A stretch of DNA of 41,487 nucleotides from Desulfotignum sp. (GCA_011389555.1 JAABUD010000145.1:1-41487), one strand, 5' to 3'; positions 1 to 8,789 are shown, counted from the stretch's first letter. A program made the numbers and translations. Notes: generated by a model not told the origin, from the sequence alone.

Positions 1-321
1 TACAACGGCAACCTGACCCGGTCCTGTGTGGAACTGGCCCGGGAATGGCGCACGGACAAATATCTGCGGCGCCTGGAAGCCATGATGCTTGCCGCTGATT
101 TTGACAACACCTATCTGCTGTCGGGCAACGGGGATGTGATCGAGCCGGACCAGGGGGTGATCAGTATCGGCTCCGGCAGCCCGGCGGCCCAGTCCGCGGC
201 CATCGCCTTGATGGAAAACACGGATATGTCCGCCCGCCAGATCGTTGAAAAAGCCATGAAGATCGCTTCGGATCTGTGCATTTATACCAATCATGAGGTT
301 ACCATTGAAGAACTCAACTGA
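1..321 (+). CDS. hslV: HslV, ATP-dependent protease peptidase subunit (5' end outside window)
   Basis: This is the C-terminal part of the threonine peptidase that pairs with the HslU ATPase to degrade cytoplasmic proteins. The frame is open from base 1 and begins with [19 protein letters not shown], a characteristic HslV stretch. It goes on to [12 protein letters not shown], the GNGDVIEP turn, [12 protein letters not shown] and ends in [14 protein letters not shown], the usual HslV C-terminus. The catalytic N-terminal Thr lies upstream of the window. The TGA at 319-321 is 16 bases before hslU, as in standard hslVU operons. The identification rests on these recognisable family stretches and on the neighbour. 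Confidence 0.96.
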   Translation, partial: YNGNLTRSCVELAREWRTDKYLRRLEAMMLAADFDNTYLLSGNGDVIEPDQGVISIGSGSPAAQSAAIALMENTDMSARQIVEKAMKIASDLCIYTNHEVTIEELN

Positions 322-337
322 CACCGGGAATGGATTC

Positions 338-1708
338 ATGAAAGATTTAAAACCCAGGGAAATCGTCACCGAGCTGGATAAATATATCATCGGCCAGAAA
401 GATGCCAAAAAATCCGTGTCCATTGCCCTTCGAAACCGCTGGCGCCGCCGTCAGGTGGAGCCGGATCTCCAGGATGAGATCGCACCGAAAAACATCATTC
501 TCATCGGTCCCACCGGGGTGGGCAAGACCGAGATCGCCCGGCGCCTGGCCAACCTCACCGACTCGCCGTTCTACAAGGTGGAGGCTTCCAAATTCACGGA
601 AGTGGGCTATGTGGGCCGGGACGTGGAATCCATGATCCGGGACCTGGTGGAACTGACCGTGAACACCCTGAAAGCCAGACAGCAGGACGCGGTCCAGGAA
701 AAGGCGGCCAGGATTGCCGAAGAACGGGTCCTGGACATTCTGCTGCCGCCGACACCCAAAACAGCGGGCTCTTCGGATACCGGCACCCTCAAGCTGGCCG
801 GCTCGTCTGAAGACACCCCGGACACCGGTACCGGCACCCGGGAAAAACTGCGGGCCATGCTCAGGGCCGGAAAACTGGATACCCGGCAGGTGGACCTGGA
901 TATGCCGGATCAATCCTCTCCCATGGTGGAGATCTTTTCCAACACCGGTATCGAGGAGATGGGCATCAATGTCAAGGACATGCTGGGCAATCTCATGCCC
1001 AAAACCACCAAGCGCAGAAAAGTCAGTGTCAAAGAAGCCCTCAAGATCCTGACCCAGGAGGAAGCGGCCCATCTGGTGGACATGGAACGGGTCAAGTCGG
1101 ATGCCGTGGCCATGGTGGAGCAGTCCGGTATCATTTTTATCGACGAGATCGACAAGATTGCCGGCCAGGAAAAAAGCCACGGGCCGGAAGTGTCCAAGCA
1201 AGGGGTGCAGCGGGATCTGCTGCCCATCGTGGAAGGCAGTTCCGTGCCCACCAAATACGGGATCGTGAAAACCGATCATATTCTGTTCATCGCTTCGGGC
1301 GCGTTTCATGTGTCCAAGCCGTCGGACCTGATTCCCGAACTCCAGGGCCGGTTTCCCATCCGGGTGGAACTGACCTCCCTGGGGGCAGGGGAGTTCGTCC
1401 GGATTCTGACTGAACCCAAAAACGCTCTGGTGCTCCAGTATATCGCATTGCTGCGCACGGAAGGCGTGGATATCACGTTCACCCAGGATGCCGTGGAAAA
1501 GATCGCCGCCATTGCCGTGGAAGTGAATGCCGCCACCGAGAATATCGGTGCCCGGCGCCTGCACACCCTCATGGAAAAAATTCTGGAAGAGATCCTGTTT
1601 GCGGCCCCGGATGTGGATGATTCAAAAATCACCATTGACGCAGCATTTGTGGAGAGTCAGCTCATGGGCATTGTGGAGAACCAGGACTTGAGCAGGTATA
1701 TCTTATGA
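338..1708 (+). CDS. hslU: HslU, ATPase subunit of the HslVU protease
   Basis: HslU is the AAA+ unfoldase that feeds substrates to HslV. The ATG at 338 is chosen because [20 protein letters not shown] is the standard HslU N-terminus; an upstream in-frame ATG at 293 would lie inside hslV. The protein has 456 residues, close to the family norm. Walker A is GPTGVGKTE at about residues 57-65. Walker B is FIDEIDKI at about residue 265. Between them lies the inserted I domain, followed by [11 protein letters not shown] (sensor/arginine finger region). The C-terminus DLSRYIL matches the conserved tail that docks into HslV. The stop codon overlaps the argB start in an ATGA, so hslVU and the arginine genes are probably co-transcribed. 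Confidence 0.97.
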   Translation: MKDLKPREIVTELDKYIIGQKDAKKSVSIALRNRWRRRQVEPDLQDEIAPKNIILIGPTGVGKTEIARRLANLTDSPFYKVEASKFTEVGYVGRDVESMIRDLVELTVNTLKARQQDAVQEKAARIAEERVLDILLPPTPKTAGSSDTGTLKLAGSSEDTPDTGTGTREKLRAMLRAGKLDTRQVDLDMPDQSSPMVEIFSNTGIEEMGINVKDMLGNLMPKTTKRRKVSVKEALKILTQEEAAHLVDMERVKSDAVAMVEQSGIIFIDEIDKIAGQEKSHGPEVSKQGVQRDLLPIVEGSSVPTKYGIVKTDHILFIASGAFHVSKPSDLIPELQGRFPIRVELTSLGAGEFVRILTEPKNALVLQYIALLRTEGVDITFTQDAVEKIAAIAVEVNAATENIGARRLHTLMEKILEEILFAAPDVDDSKITIDAAFVESQLMGIVENQDLSRYIL

Positions 1709-2610
1709 CCCCTTCAGCGGTTGCGGATCGGAATGTCGCGGATATCCTGGTGGAAGCGCTGCCGTATATTCAGCAGTTTTCCACCAAAACCATTGTCATC
1801 AAGTATGGGGGCCATGCCATGGTGGATGACAAGCTCAAGCGCGATTTTGCCAATGACATCACGCTGCTCAAATATGTCGGCATCAATCCGGTGGTGGTGC
1901 ACGGGGGCGGCCCCCAGATCAGCAAGGTGCTTTCCGCCATGGGGATCACCTCCACATTTATCCGGGGCATGCGCTACACGGATGATGCCACCATGGATGT
2001 GGTGGAGATGGTGCTGGGCGGCAAGGTGAACAAGGATATCGTGGCCCGGATCAACCAGGAAAGGGGCAGGGCCGTGGGCCTCACCGGCAAGGACGGAAGC
2101 CTGATCCTGGCGGAGAAAATGAAGATCTATGTCCAGGATGACCGGGAAAAGCCGCCCGAGATCATCGATCCCGGCATGGTGGGGGATGTGGTGTCCGTGA
2201 ATCCGGAGATCATCCATACCCTGACCGCCAGAGGGTTCATCCCTGTTATCGCACCCGTGGGCGTGGGAAAAAACGGGGAAACCTACAACATCAACGCAGA
2301 TGTGGTGGCCTCCCGGATTGCCGCGTCCCTGGAAGCCGAGCGCCTGATTCTGCTCACGGATGTGGACGGGGTCCTGGATGCAAACAATACACTGGTGTCT
2401 TCCATCGATGACCAGCGGATCGGGCAGATGATCGGGAACAAAGAAATCCAGGGCGGCATGATTCCCAAGGTGGAGTGTGCCCTGGCCGCGTTGAAGCGCG
2501 GGGTGAAAAAAACCCATATCATCAACGGAAAAATCCCCCACGCCGTGCTCCTGGAACTGTTCACCGATTCCGGCATCGGCACCCAGGTATTTGCAAATGA
2601 ACCCGCTTAA
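1705..2610 (+). CDS. argB: Acetylglutamate kinase
   Basis: ArgB phosphorylates N-acetyl-L-glutamate, the second step of arginine synthesis, in the cytoplasm. The 301-residue protein carries the amino acid kinase fold signatures: IKYGGHAM near residue 32 (phosphate binding), HGGGPQI near residue 71, and the C-terminal block GGMIPKVE followed by [19 protein letters not shown] and GIGTQV. The last block resembles arginine-sensitive NAGKs, where a C-terminal helix region takes part in feedback inhibition, but sensitivity cannot be read with certainty. The start ATG overlaps the hslU stop by 4 bases. The stop codon lies inside a heptanucleotide tandem repeat. Confidence 0.96.
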   Translation: MTPSAVADRNVADILVEALPYIQQFSTKTIVIKYGGHAMVDDKLKRDFANDITLLKYVGINPVVVHGGGPQISKVLSAMGITSTFIRGMRYTDDATMDVVEMVLGGKVNKDIVARINQERGRAVGLTGKDGSLILAEKMKIYVQDDREKPPEIIDPGMVGDVVSVNPEIIHTLTARGFIPVIAPVGVGKNGETYNINADVVASRIAASLEAERLILLTDVDGVLDANNTLVSSIDDQRIGQMIGNKEIQGGMIPKVECALAALKRGVKKTHIINGKIPHAVLLELFTDSGIGTQVFANEPA

Positions 2611-2640
2611 CACTTAACACTTAACACTTAAAACTTAACA
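2606..2640 (+). repeat. Five tandem copies of a 7-bp unit (CTTAACA)
   Basis: The unit CTTAACA is repeated head to tail at 2606, 2613, 2620, 2627 (as CTTAAAA) and 2634, followed by a decayed CTTCCAT. The first copy contains the argB stop codon. The array fills most of the argB-argD gap. No hairpin is formed. Each unit carries an in-frame-capable TAA. Confidence 0.9.
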
Positions 2641-2664
2641 CTTCCATACACAAAAGAGAAACCC

Positions 2665-3837
2665 ATGGATACCCTGGAAAAAACCGATACATTTGTCTGC
2701 CGGACCTATGCCCGCCAGGGAAAAGCGTTTGTCAGCGGCAGCGGCATGTACCTGACCGATGAAGACGGCCAGGTGTTCACCGATTTTCTGGCCGGCATCG
2801 CCGTGTGCAGCCTGGGCCACTGCCATCCTCAAGTGACCGCGGCCATTCAGAAACAGGCCGGGCGCCTGGTGCATGTGTCCAATCTGTTTTACACCCGGCC
2901 CCAGGCCGACCTGGCCCGGGCCCTGGTGGAAAACAGTTTTGCCGATCAGGTGTTTTTCGGCAATTCCGGGGCCGAAGCCAATGAAGCCGCCATCAAGCTG
3001 GCCCGGCGGTATTTTCAACGCAACGGAAACACGAACCGGTTTCAGATCATCACCATGACCGGTTCTTTTCACGGCCGGACCCTGGCCACCCTGACCGCCA
3101 CGGGCCAGGATAAGATCAAACAGGGGTTTTATCCGCTGCTGCCCGGATTCATCCATGTGCCGTTCAATGATATCGATGCCCTGAAAACCGCCATGGACGA
3201 CACCGTGTGCGCAGTGATGATGGAGCCGGTCCAGGGGGAGGGCGGGGTGATTCCGGCGGACCCGGAATACCTGGCACAGGTCAGACAGTTGTGCGATCAG
3301 ACCGGCACCCTGCTGATCTTTGATGAAATCCAGTCCGGCATGGGCCGGTGCGGCACCTTGTTCGCCCACCAGGGGTATGGGGTGACCCCGGATATCATGA
3401 CCCTTGCCAAAGCCCTGGGCAACGGGATGCCCATCGGGGCCATGCTGGCCACGGCAGAGGCGGCCACAGGATTTGAACCGGGCAGTCACGGTTCCACTTT
3501 CGGGGGTACGCCCCTGGCCACGGCTGCCGGGCTCAAAACCCTGGCATTGATTTCAGATCCCGCATTTCTGGCCCGGGTGCGGGAAAAAGGCCGGTATTTC
3601 AAAGACCAGCTTGGAAAACTCCGGGATCGACATGCCCGGGTGACAGATGTTCGGGGAAAAGGGTTGCTGCTGGGGATGGAAGTGGGACAAGGGGCCGGTG
3701 ATGTGGCAGCCGCGTGTTTTAAAAAAGGGTTTATTATTAATGCCATTCAGGATAAAGTCTTACGATTTGCCCCCCCGTTGATTGTGGAAACCGAAGATAT
3801 TGACCGGCTGGTGTCCGTGCTGGACAGCCTGCTGTAA
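2665..3837 (+). CDS. argD: Acetylornithine aminotransferase (PLP enzyme)
   Basis: ArgD converts N-acetylglutamate semialdehyde to N-acetylornithine, the fourth arginine step; relatives also act on succinyl-diaminopimelate. The 390-residue protein is a class III aminotransferase. It has DFLAGIAVCSLGHCHPQV near the N-terminus, FFGNSGAEANEAAIKLAR (phosphate cup), GSFHGRTLATL, FDEIQSGMGRCG (Asp contacting the PLP pyridine nitrogen) and TLAKALGNGMPIGAM, whose Lys forms the Schiff base. The start follows AAAAGAGAA and gives a normal N-terminus. It sits between argB and argF in the same direction. Position and sequence agree; confusion with other class III transaminases such as GabT is unlikely in this setting. 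Confidence 0.94.
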   Translation: MDTLEKTDTFVCRTYARQGKAFVSGSGMYLTDEDGQVFTDFLAGIAVCSLGHCHPQVTAAIQKQAGRLVHVSNLFYTRPQADLARALVENSFADQVFFGNSGAEANEAAIKLARRYFQRNGNTNRFQIITMTGSFHGRTLATLTATGQDKIKQGFYPLLPGFIHVPFNDIDALKTAMDDTVCAVMMEPVQGEGGVIPADPEYLAQVRQLCDQTGTLLIFDEIQSGMGRCGTLFAHQGYGVTPDIMTLAKALGNGMPIGAMLATAEAATGFEPGSHGSTFGGTPLATAAGLKTLALISDPAFLARVREKGRYFKDQLGKLRDRHARVTDVRGKGLLLGMEVGQGAGDVAAACFKKGFIINAIQDKVLRFAPPLIVETEDIDRLVSVLDSLL

Positions 3838-3859
3838 AAAAACAAGGAGAGAATTGGTT

Positions 3860-4789
3860 TTGAAAAAAGACCTGTTGTCATTGCTGGACCTGGAAAAAAC
3901 GGATTTTGAAAATTTGTTCGAGCGGGCATTGCAGCTGAAACAACGCTATGCCAAAGGCATTCAGGACCGGGTGCTCACTGGAAAAACCCTGGGCCTGATT
4001 TTTGACAAAAAATCCACCCGGACCCGGATCGCCTTTGAAACCGCCATGATCCAGCTGGGGGGACACCCCATCTACATGAGCACCCAGGACACCCAGATCT
4101 CCAGGAACGAGCCGGCCGCGGACACGGCCCGGGTGTTGTCCCGGTATATCGACTGCCTGGCCATGCGGACCTTTGACCATGCTTTGGTGGAAGAGTTTGC
4201 AAGGGCCTCGTCCATTCCGGTGATCAATGCCCTGACCGATTCGTTTCATCCCTGCCAGATTCTGAGCGACATCATGACCATCATCGAGCACAAAGGCGGA
4301 TATCACAACAGGAAAATCGCCTGGGTCGGAGACGGCAACAATGTGGCCAACTCCTGGGTGAACGCCGCCGGTGTGCTGGGCATGAACCTGGTGGTGGCCT
4401 GCCCGGAGGGGCATCGGGTCAAACCGGAAATCATCCGGGCGGCGGGCGCAGATACCATGGATCATATTGAATTCACCACGGATCCCAAAGAAGCGGTGAC
4501 CGGCGCGGATGTGGTGTATACGGATGTCTGGGCCAGCATGGGCGAGGAGGATGAGCTGGAAAAACGGCTGGCCGCGTTCGAAGGGTTTCAGGTGAATCAG
4601 GACCTTTTGTCGCATGCCGCGTCAGATGTGCTGGTGATGCACTGCCTGCCGGCCCACAGGGGAGAGGAGATCGCCGAACAGGTGCTCGAGGCCCCCGGGG
4701 CCGTGTTCTGGGACCAGGCGGAAAACAAGCGGCATATGCATAAGGCCATTCTGGAAAAACTGATTCTCAGGAACAAGACCGATGAGTGA
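3860..4789 (+). CDS. argF: Ornithine carbamoyltransferase (TTG start)
   Basis: ArgF makes citrulline from ornithine and carbamoyl phosphate. I chose the TTG at 3860 because AAGGAGA at 3844-3850 lies 9 bases upstream and the protein then starts MKKDLLSLLDLEKTD, as OTCases do. Longer in-frame extensions run into argD. The 309 residues contain KKSTRTRIAFE (carbamoyl phosphate loop), DSFHPCQILSD (the HPCQ signature), WVGDGNNVANSW and VMHCLPAHRGEEI (ornithine-binding HCLP). The STRT form distinguishes OTCase from aspartate transcarbamoylase. It overlaps argH by 8 bases; argG, which often lies between them, is absent here. Confidence 0.95.
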   Translation: MKKDLLSLLDLEKTDFENLFERALQLKQRYAKGIQDRVLTGKTLGLIFDKKSTRTRIAFETAMIQLGGHPIYMSTQDTQISRNEPAADTARVLSRYIDCLAMRTFDHALVEEFARASSIPVINALTDSFHPCQILSDIMTIIEHKGGYHNRKIAWVGDGNNVANSWVNAAGVLGMNLVVACPEGHRVKPEIIRAAGADTMDHIEFTTDPKEAVTGADVVYTDVWASMGEEDELEKRLAAFEGFQVNQDLLSHAASDVLVMHCLPAHRGEEIAEQVLEAPGAVFWDQAENKRHMHKAILEKLILRNKTDE

Positions 4790-6161
4790 TAAATTGTGGG
4801 GGGGACGGTTTTCGGAAGATACCGATGCCCTGGTCGAAAAATTCAACGCCTCCATCGATGTGGACAGGCGGCTCTATGCCAGTGACATCGAAGGCAGCAT
4901 GGCCCATCTGAAAATGATGGCAAAACAGCAGATCATCGCCACAGATGAAGCGGAAACGCTTCTGGCGGGCCTGGAACGGGTCAAAACCCGGATCGAAAAC
5001 AACGAAATCCCTTTTTCCTGTTCCCTGGAAGATATCCACATGCATGTGGAAGATGCCCTGGGACAGGAGTGCGGGGATCTGGCCAAGAAACTGCACACCG
5101 GCCGGAGCCGCAACGACCAGGTGGCCCTGGATGTCCGGATTTTCCTTAAAAAAGAGACCCGGCAGATCATGGACCGGATCAAAGGATTTCAAAAAGCCCT
5201 GGTGGACCTGGCAGGAGCCCACCTGGATGTGATCATGCCGGGATACACCCATATGCAGCGGGCCCAGCCCGTGCTGTTCGCCCATCATCTCATGGCATAT
5301 TATGAAATGCTTAAAAGGGACCAGGCGCGGTTTGCCGATGCGTATAAACGCATGGATGCCATGCCCCTGGGTACGGCGGCTCTGGCCGGCACCACCTATC
5401 CCGTGGACAGAGACTTCACCCGCCGGGAACTGGGGTTTGACCGGTTGTGTGAAAACAGCATGGACGCGGTGTCTGACCGGGATTTTGTCATGGAGTTCAT
5501 TTCTCATGCCGGCATCTGCATGATTCATCTGTCCCGGCTGTCCGAAGAGCTGATTCTGTGGTCGTCGTCGGAATTCGGGTTCATCACCATCTCCGATGCC
5601 TTTACCACCGGTTCCAGCATCATGCCCCAGAAGAAAAACCCGGATGTGGCCGAACTGGTCCGGGGCAAGACCGGCCGGGTGGTGGGCAACCTGATGGCCA
5701 TTTTCACCACCATGAAATCGCTGCCCATGGCGTATAACAAGGACATGCAGGAAGACAAGGAACCGCTGTTCGATAGCGTGGACACCCTGTCCATCTGTCT
5801 GGAGGTGTATACCCGGATGTTTCCTCATATCACGGTCCATGCCGACCGGATGAAAACCGCCTGCGGACAGGGGTTTTTAAATGCCACGGATTTTGCCGAT
5901 TACCTGGTGAACAAGGGCATGCCTTTCCGCCGGGCCCATGCCGTGGCAGGCAGGGCCGTGGCCCTGGCCATGGAGGAGAACAGGGAACTGGATGACCTGA
6001 GCCTGGAGCAGTTCAAACAACTCAGTGATCGGGTGGCCGAAGATGTCTATGAGTTCATCCGCCTGGATCAGGTGGTGGCCCGCCGGATATCGGCCGGCGG
6101 AACCGGATTTGACAATGTCAGATCTGCGGTTGAAACGGCACAAAAGGAATTATCGTCATGA
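4782..6161 (+). CDS. argH: Argininosuccinate lyase
   Basis: ArgH splits argininosuccinate into arginine and fumarate, the last step of the pathway. The protein has 459 residues, normal length. It starts MSDKLWGGRFSEDTD, has the substrate-contacting HTGRSRNDQVALD segment, the PGYTHMQRAQPVLFAHH block and the fumarase/aspartase superfamily signature GSSIMPQKKNPD, which contains the catalytic Ser loop. The ATG overlaps the end of argF and the TGA overlaps the ATG of the next gene, indicating translational coupling. The substrate argininosuccinate must come from an argG located elsewhere. Confidence 0.97.
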   Translation: MSDKLWGGRFSEDTDALVEKFNASIDVDRRLYASDIEGSMAHLKMMAKQQIIATDEAETLLAGLERVKTRIENNEIPFSCSLEDIHMHVEDALGQECGDLAKKLHTGRSRNDQVALDVRIFLKKETRQIMDRIKGFQKALVDLAGAHLDVIMPGYTHMQRAQPVLFAHHLMAYYEMLKRDQARFADAYKRMDAMPLGTAALAGTTYPVDRDFTRRELGFDRLCENSMDAVSDRDFVMEFISHAGICMIHLSRLSEELILWSSSEFGFITISDAFTTGSSIMPQKKNPDVAELVRGKTGRVVGNLMAIFTTMKSLPMAYNKDMQEDKEPLFDSVDTLSICLEVYTRMFPHITVHADRMKTACGQGFLNATDFADYLVNKGMPFRRAHAVAGRAVALAMEENRELDDLSLEQFKQLSDRVAEDVYEFIRLDQVVARRISAGGTGFDNVRSAVETAQKELSS

Positions 6162-6595
6162 CACGTCCCCGAAGATGGATAAAAACCAGTGTGATCGCCG
6201 GTCTGTGCCTGCTTTTTGGGGTGATCGGCGCCGGAACCGGCTGCGGCAAAAAAGCCCCGCCCCGGGCCCCGGAAAAGCCGGGTCAGGCCGTGGCGGCCCC
6301 GGAAGCGCCGGCGGCAACCCTGAACCACGGGCAAGTCACCCTGACCTGGACCCATGAGATCAACCCGGATCATGCCGTTCTGCCCCCCCGGTATTTTGAA
6401 GTGTCCATGGCGGCGCCTGCCGAGTGCGAAGGCTGCCCGTTTGTTTTTGAGACAGTGGGGCAGGTGGCTGTGCCGGACCGGGTGTTTCAGATGACGCTGC
6501 CGGCATCCGGGGTCCGGTATTTCAGGATTCAGGCCGTGGGAGATCATGGTGTCCGATCCGAGTATTCCCGCACGGTGGTGGTGGAGGTGCCGTAA
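6158..6595 (+). CDS. Small lipoprotein with a fibronectin III-like region
   Basis: I do not know a specific function. The 145-residue protein has a basic N-terminus (RPRRWIK), a hydrophobic stretch at about residues 11-25 and a lipobox-like GTGC with Cys29, followed by GKKAPPRAPEKP. Such CGKK-x-PP-type short lipoproteins are common in Proteobacteria. The -3 residue is Gly, not Leu, so the lipobox is imperfect. Residues about 50-145 (VTLTWTHEIN ... RYFRIQAVGDHGVRSEYSRTVVVEV) have the strand pattern of a fibronectin type III domain, including a closing motif like YRIQAVD-x-G-x-x-S. It overlaps argH by 4 bases and folK by 1 base, so it belongs to this operon. It is predicted to be periplasmic and membrane-anchored. 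Confidence 0.8.
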   Translation: MTRPRRWIKTSVIAGLCLLFGVIGAGTGCGKKAPPRAPEKPGQAVAAPEAPAATLNHGQVTLTWTHEINPDHAVLPPRYFEVSMAAPAECEGCPFVFETVGQVAVPDRVFQMTLPASGVRYFRIQAVGDHGVRSEYSRTVVVEVP

Positions 6596-7119
6596 TGGCT
6601 GATTTTTCCACGGCCGTGTTGAGCATCGGTTCCAATAAAGGGGATAAACCGGCCAATCTTCATCTGGCCATTGCCTGTCTGGATACCCAGGAACCGATCG
6701 ATGTGACGGCGGTATCCCGGTTCTATAAAACCCAGCCCCAGAATTTTGCGGACCAGGACTGGTTTGTGAACGCAGTCGTGAAAATCCGATGCCGCACATC
6801 GGATCCGCGGGTGCTGCTCGAAATGCTCAAACAGATTGAATTTTGCATGGACAAACAGGGAAAACCCTTTCGGTTCGGGCCCAGGAAAATCGATCTGGAT
6901 ATCATCTACTTCGATGACCGGATCATCAAAACCCCGGAACTGGAAATCCCCCACCCCAGAATGCATGTAAGACAGTTTGTTTTACGGCCCATGTGTGATA
7001 TAGAACCCGGGGCGGTGCACCCGGTATCGGGCCTGACCACACAAGCATTGTTCAATCAAATTGAAACACAGGAAAACCAGGCGGTGATCCCCCTGGATGA
7101 GGAGGAAGAAAACACGTGA
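6595..7119 (+). CDS. folK: HPPK, 2-amino-4-hydroxy-6-hydroxymethyldihydropteridine diphosphokinase
   Basis: FolK transfers pyrophosphate from ATP to 6-hydroxymethyl-dihydropterin in folate synthesis. The 174-residue sequence starts with [10 protein letters not shown], continues with [10 protein letters not shown] and has the family signature [17 protein letters not shown] near residues 96-112, in which the Asp residues bind magnesium. It closes with [19 protein letters not shown]. The C-terminal 20 residues are acidic and probably not part of the fold. It shares one base with the lipoprotein stop (TAATG) and overlaps the next gene by 4 bases. No other folate gene is nearby. Confidence 0.94.
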   Translation: MADFSTAVLSIGSNKGDKPANLHLAIACLDTQEPIDVTAVSRFYKTQPQNFADQDWFVNAVVKIRCRTSDPRVLLEMLKQIEFCMDKQGKPFRFGPRKIDLDIIYFDDRIIKTPELEIPHPRMHVRQFVLRPMCDIEPGAVHPVSGLTTQALFNQIETQENQAVIPLDEEEENT

Positions 7120-7760
7120 AATTTTTTATTGATACAGCCAATATCGACCAGATCATGGATGCCAACAGCATGGGCATGGTGGATGGTGTCACCACGAACC
7201 CGTCTTTGATTGCAAAAGAAGACGGGGAGTTCAAGGAAATTGTCGCCCGGATCTGCAAAGAGGTGGCAGGACCGGTAAGTGCGGAAGTCATCAGCCTGGA
7301 ATATGACGGGATGGTGGCCGAAGCCCGGGACCTGGCAAAAATCGCGGACAATATCGTGGTGAAGATCCCCATGACCGTGGAAGGACTCAAAGCGGTGAAA
7401 ACCCTGACCGCCGAAGGCATCAAAACCAATGTCACCCTGGTGTTTTCACCGCTCCAGGCCCTGATGGCCGCCAAAGCCGGGGCAACCTATGTGTCTCCGT
7501 TTGTGGGCCGGCTGGACGACCTGGCGGAAGAGGGCATGGAACGGGTCAATCAGATCGCCCAGATTTTTGCCAATTATGATTTGGATACCGAGATTATCGT
7601 GGCCAGTGTCAGAAGCTCCCTTCATGTGCTGGATTCGGCCCTGATGGGTGCGGATATTGCCACGATCCCTTACGGGGTGTTGAAAAAACTGGCATCCCAT
7701 CACATGACCGACAAAGGCATCGATGCGTTCATGGCGGACTGGAACCAAAAGAACGGATAA
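7116..7760 (+). CDS. tal: Transaldolase, short TalC/FSA-type (GTG start)
   Basis: This short class I aldolase acts on sugar phosphates. The GTG at 7116 is preceded by GGAGGAAG and gives [13 protein letters not shown], the typical N-terminus. The 214-residue protein has [11 protein letters not shown], the Schiff-base lysine K83 in VVKIPMT, and a [13 protein letters not shown] end segment. The family includes fructose-6-phosphate aldolases (FsaA) and true transaldolases. Two positions separate them: E. coli FsaA has Gln59 and Tyr131, whereas here the aligned residues are Glu57 (SAEVIS) and Phe129 (SPFVGR). Both favour transaldolase over aldolase. It is the last gene of the hslV-tal run. Specificity is inferred from residues only. 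Confidence 0.9.
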   Translation: MKFFIDTANIDQIMDANSMGMVDGVTTNPSLIAKEDGEFKEIVARICKEVAGPVSAEVISLEYDGMVAEARDLAKIADNIVVKIPMTVEGLKAVKTLTAEGIKTNVTLVFSPLQALMAAKAGATYVSPFVGRLDDLAEEGMERVNQIAQIFANYDLDTEIIVASVRSSLHVLDSALMGADIATIPYGVLKKLASHHMTDKGIDAFMADWNQKNG

Positions 7761-7786
7761 AAAACGCCGGTCATGTCAATTTCAGG

Positions 7787-7815
7787 TTGACAAAAACAGG
7801 GAAATCAAATACATA
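7787..7815 (+). promoter_or_regulatory. Promoter of the tRNA-Gly/tRNA-Cys operon
   Basis: A perfect -35 TTGACA at 7787-7792 is followed after 17 bases by TACATA at 7810-7815. The predicted transcript start is about a dozen bases before tRNA-Gly. No terminator was seen between tal and this promoter. Confidence 0.6.
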
Positions 7816-7833
7816 TAGCTTTTGTTTGATTGA

Positions 7834-7908
7834 GCGGGAATAACTCAGTGGTAGAGTGCGACCTTGCCAAGGTCGAAGTCGCGGGTTCAAATCCCGTTTC
7901 CCGCTCCA
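7834..7908 (+). tRNA. tRNA-Gly (anticodon GCC)
   Basis: The acceptor strands GCGGGAA (7834-7840) and TTCCCGC (7898-7904) pair perfectly. They are followed by discriminator T and an encoded CCA at 7906-7908. The anticodon loop TTGCCAA sits on a perfect five-pair stem CGACC/GGTCG, with anticodon GCC at 7866-7868. The T arm is GCGGGTTCAAATCCCGT. It is separated from tRNA-Cys by five bases, so both are cut from one transcript. Confidence 0.97.
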
Positions 7909-7913
7909 GACAA

Positions 7914-7987
7914 GGCGGCTTGGCCAAGGGGTAAGGCAACGGCCTGCAAAGCCGATATCCCCGGTTCGAATCCGGGAGCCGCCTCCA
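7914..7987 (+). tRNA. tRNA-Cys (anticodon GCA)
   Basis: The acceptor GGCGGCT at 7914-7920 pairs with AGCCGCC at 7977-7983, followed by T and encoded CCA at 7985-7987. The anticodon loop CTGCAAA puts GCA at 7946-7948. The T arm is CCCCGGTTCGAATCCGGGA. An imperfect copy of the anticodon-to-3' half occurs again at 8743-8789. Confidence 0.97.
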
Positions 7988-7999
7988 TAATAAAATCAA

Positions 8000-8029
8000 G
8001 GGTTTGGGAGAAATCTCAGGCCCTTTTTT
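8000..8029 (+). terminator. Rho-independent terminator of the tRNA operon
   Basis: A ten-pair stem (8000-8009 with 8014-8023, including three G-U pairs) is closed by a GAAA tetraloop at 8010-8013. Six T residues follow at 8024-8029. It lies 12 bases after tRNA-Cys. Confidence 0.88.
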
Positions 8030-8111
8030 ATATATCCCAAACTACAGGATGGTTTCAGGGTTTTGCCTTTGTAATCTTCTTCGTCGTGTCCACCTATGGC
8101 CCGGTGATCAA

Positions 8112-8615
8112 TTAAAAACCTATCTTTTTTCTGGGCTTCTCATTATCTGCCAGCAGTTTATCCAGAACAGAAAACACCACTTCAAATCGCTTATCGGTCT
8201 GTTCCCGCAATTCATCCACTGCTTTCTTCAATTCCTCATGACCGGCAATCATGTGCCTGAGCTTTGTGAATGTCCGCATAATCTGGATATTTACCTGAAT
8301 GGCCCGATCACTTCTCAAAACACTCGACAGCATGGCCACACCCTGTTCGGTAAACGCCATGGGAGAATACCTGAGCCCCATTTTGTCAGAATTGGAAGTC
8401 ACAAATTGTGACCTCCAATCAGCAAACTCTTTTTTGCTGAGTTCAAACATGAAATCTTCAGGAAACCGCTGAATGTTCCTTCTGACAGCCTGTTTCAGGG
8501 CCTTGGTCTGGACGTCATACAGAACGGCAAGGTCCCGATCCAGCATCACCTTGGCACCCCGGATAAAATAGATCTTTGATGAGATCAGCTCAGTTGATAC
8601 AATGTCTTTGCTCAT
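8112..8615 (-). CDS. ORF6N-domain protein
   Basis: The first 90 residues (SKIYFIRGAKVMLDRDLAVLY ... RRNIQRFPEDFMFELSKKEF) match the ORF6N domain, a DNA-binding module found in phage antirepressors and in many genes carried by mobile elements. Residues 88-110 include MAFTEQGVAMLSSVL, the usual continuation. The C-terminal third (EELKKAVDELREQTDKRFEVVFSVLDKLL) is predicted coiled coil. The 167-residue length is normal for stand-alone ORF6N proteins. The start at 8615 has a weak AGGGA upstream. It stands alone, opposite to its neighbours, between the tRNA-Cys gene and a degenerate tRNA-Cys fragment. That suggests arrival on a small element integrated at the tRNA. Its precise role is unknown. Confidence 0.88.
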   Translation of the reverse strand: MSKDIVSTELISSKIYFIRGAKVMLDRDLAVLYDVQTKALKQAVRRNIQRFPEDFMFELSKKEFADWRSQFVTSNSDKMGLRYSPMAFTEQGVAMLSSVLRSDRAIQVNIQIMRTFTKLRHMIAGHEELKKAVDELREQTDKRFEVVFSVLDKLLADNEKPRKKIGF

Positions 8616-8742
8616 GGCAGTCCCTATGATTTCAGGTTCACAACGTATGCCTGTTTCTTGAAAATATCAGATAATCCAGAATAACAGGTTTAGGACATGT
8701 TTTAAAGCCTATGGTTCCGGTAAATTGCAGGAAGTCGGATAC

Positions 8743-8789
8743 CTCTGGCAAAGCGGGTGTTTCCGGTTCGAATCCGAAAGCCACCTCCA
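8743..8789 (+). pseudogene. Degenerate 3' half of tRNA-Cys
   Basis: The segment runs from an anticodon-loop-like CTGGCAAAGC through TTCCGGTTCGAATCCG to AGCCACCTCCA. It aligns with 7943-7987 of tRNA-Cys: 14 identical bases in the T arm, the same acceptor 3' strand with one G-to-A change, and CCTCCA. No matching 5' half is visible upstream, so it cannot be a working tRNA. Such 3'-half duplications are what integration into a tRNA gene leaves behind. Confidence 0.75.

Noticed and set aside
347-1564. Long - strand reading frame of 405 codons opposite hslU
   Set aside because: It is a shadow of hslU: rich in Gly, His and Pro, with no family motif and no ribosome site.
2606-2640. CRISPR-like repeat
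   Set aside because: The unit is only 7 bases with no spacers; it is a simple tandem repeat.
8743-8789. Complete second tRNA gene
   Set aside because: No 5' acceptor or D arm can be found upstream, and the T-stem has mismatches.
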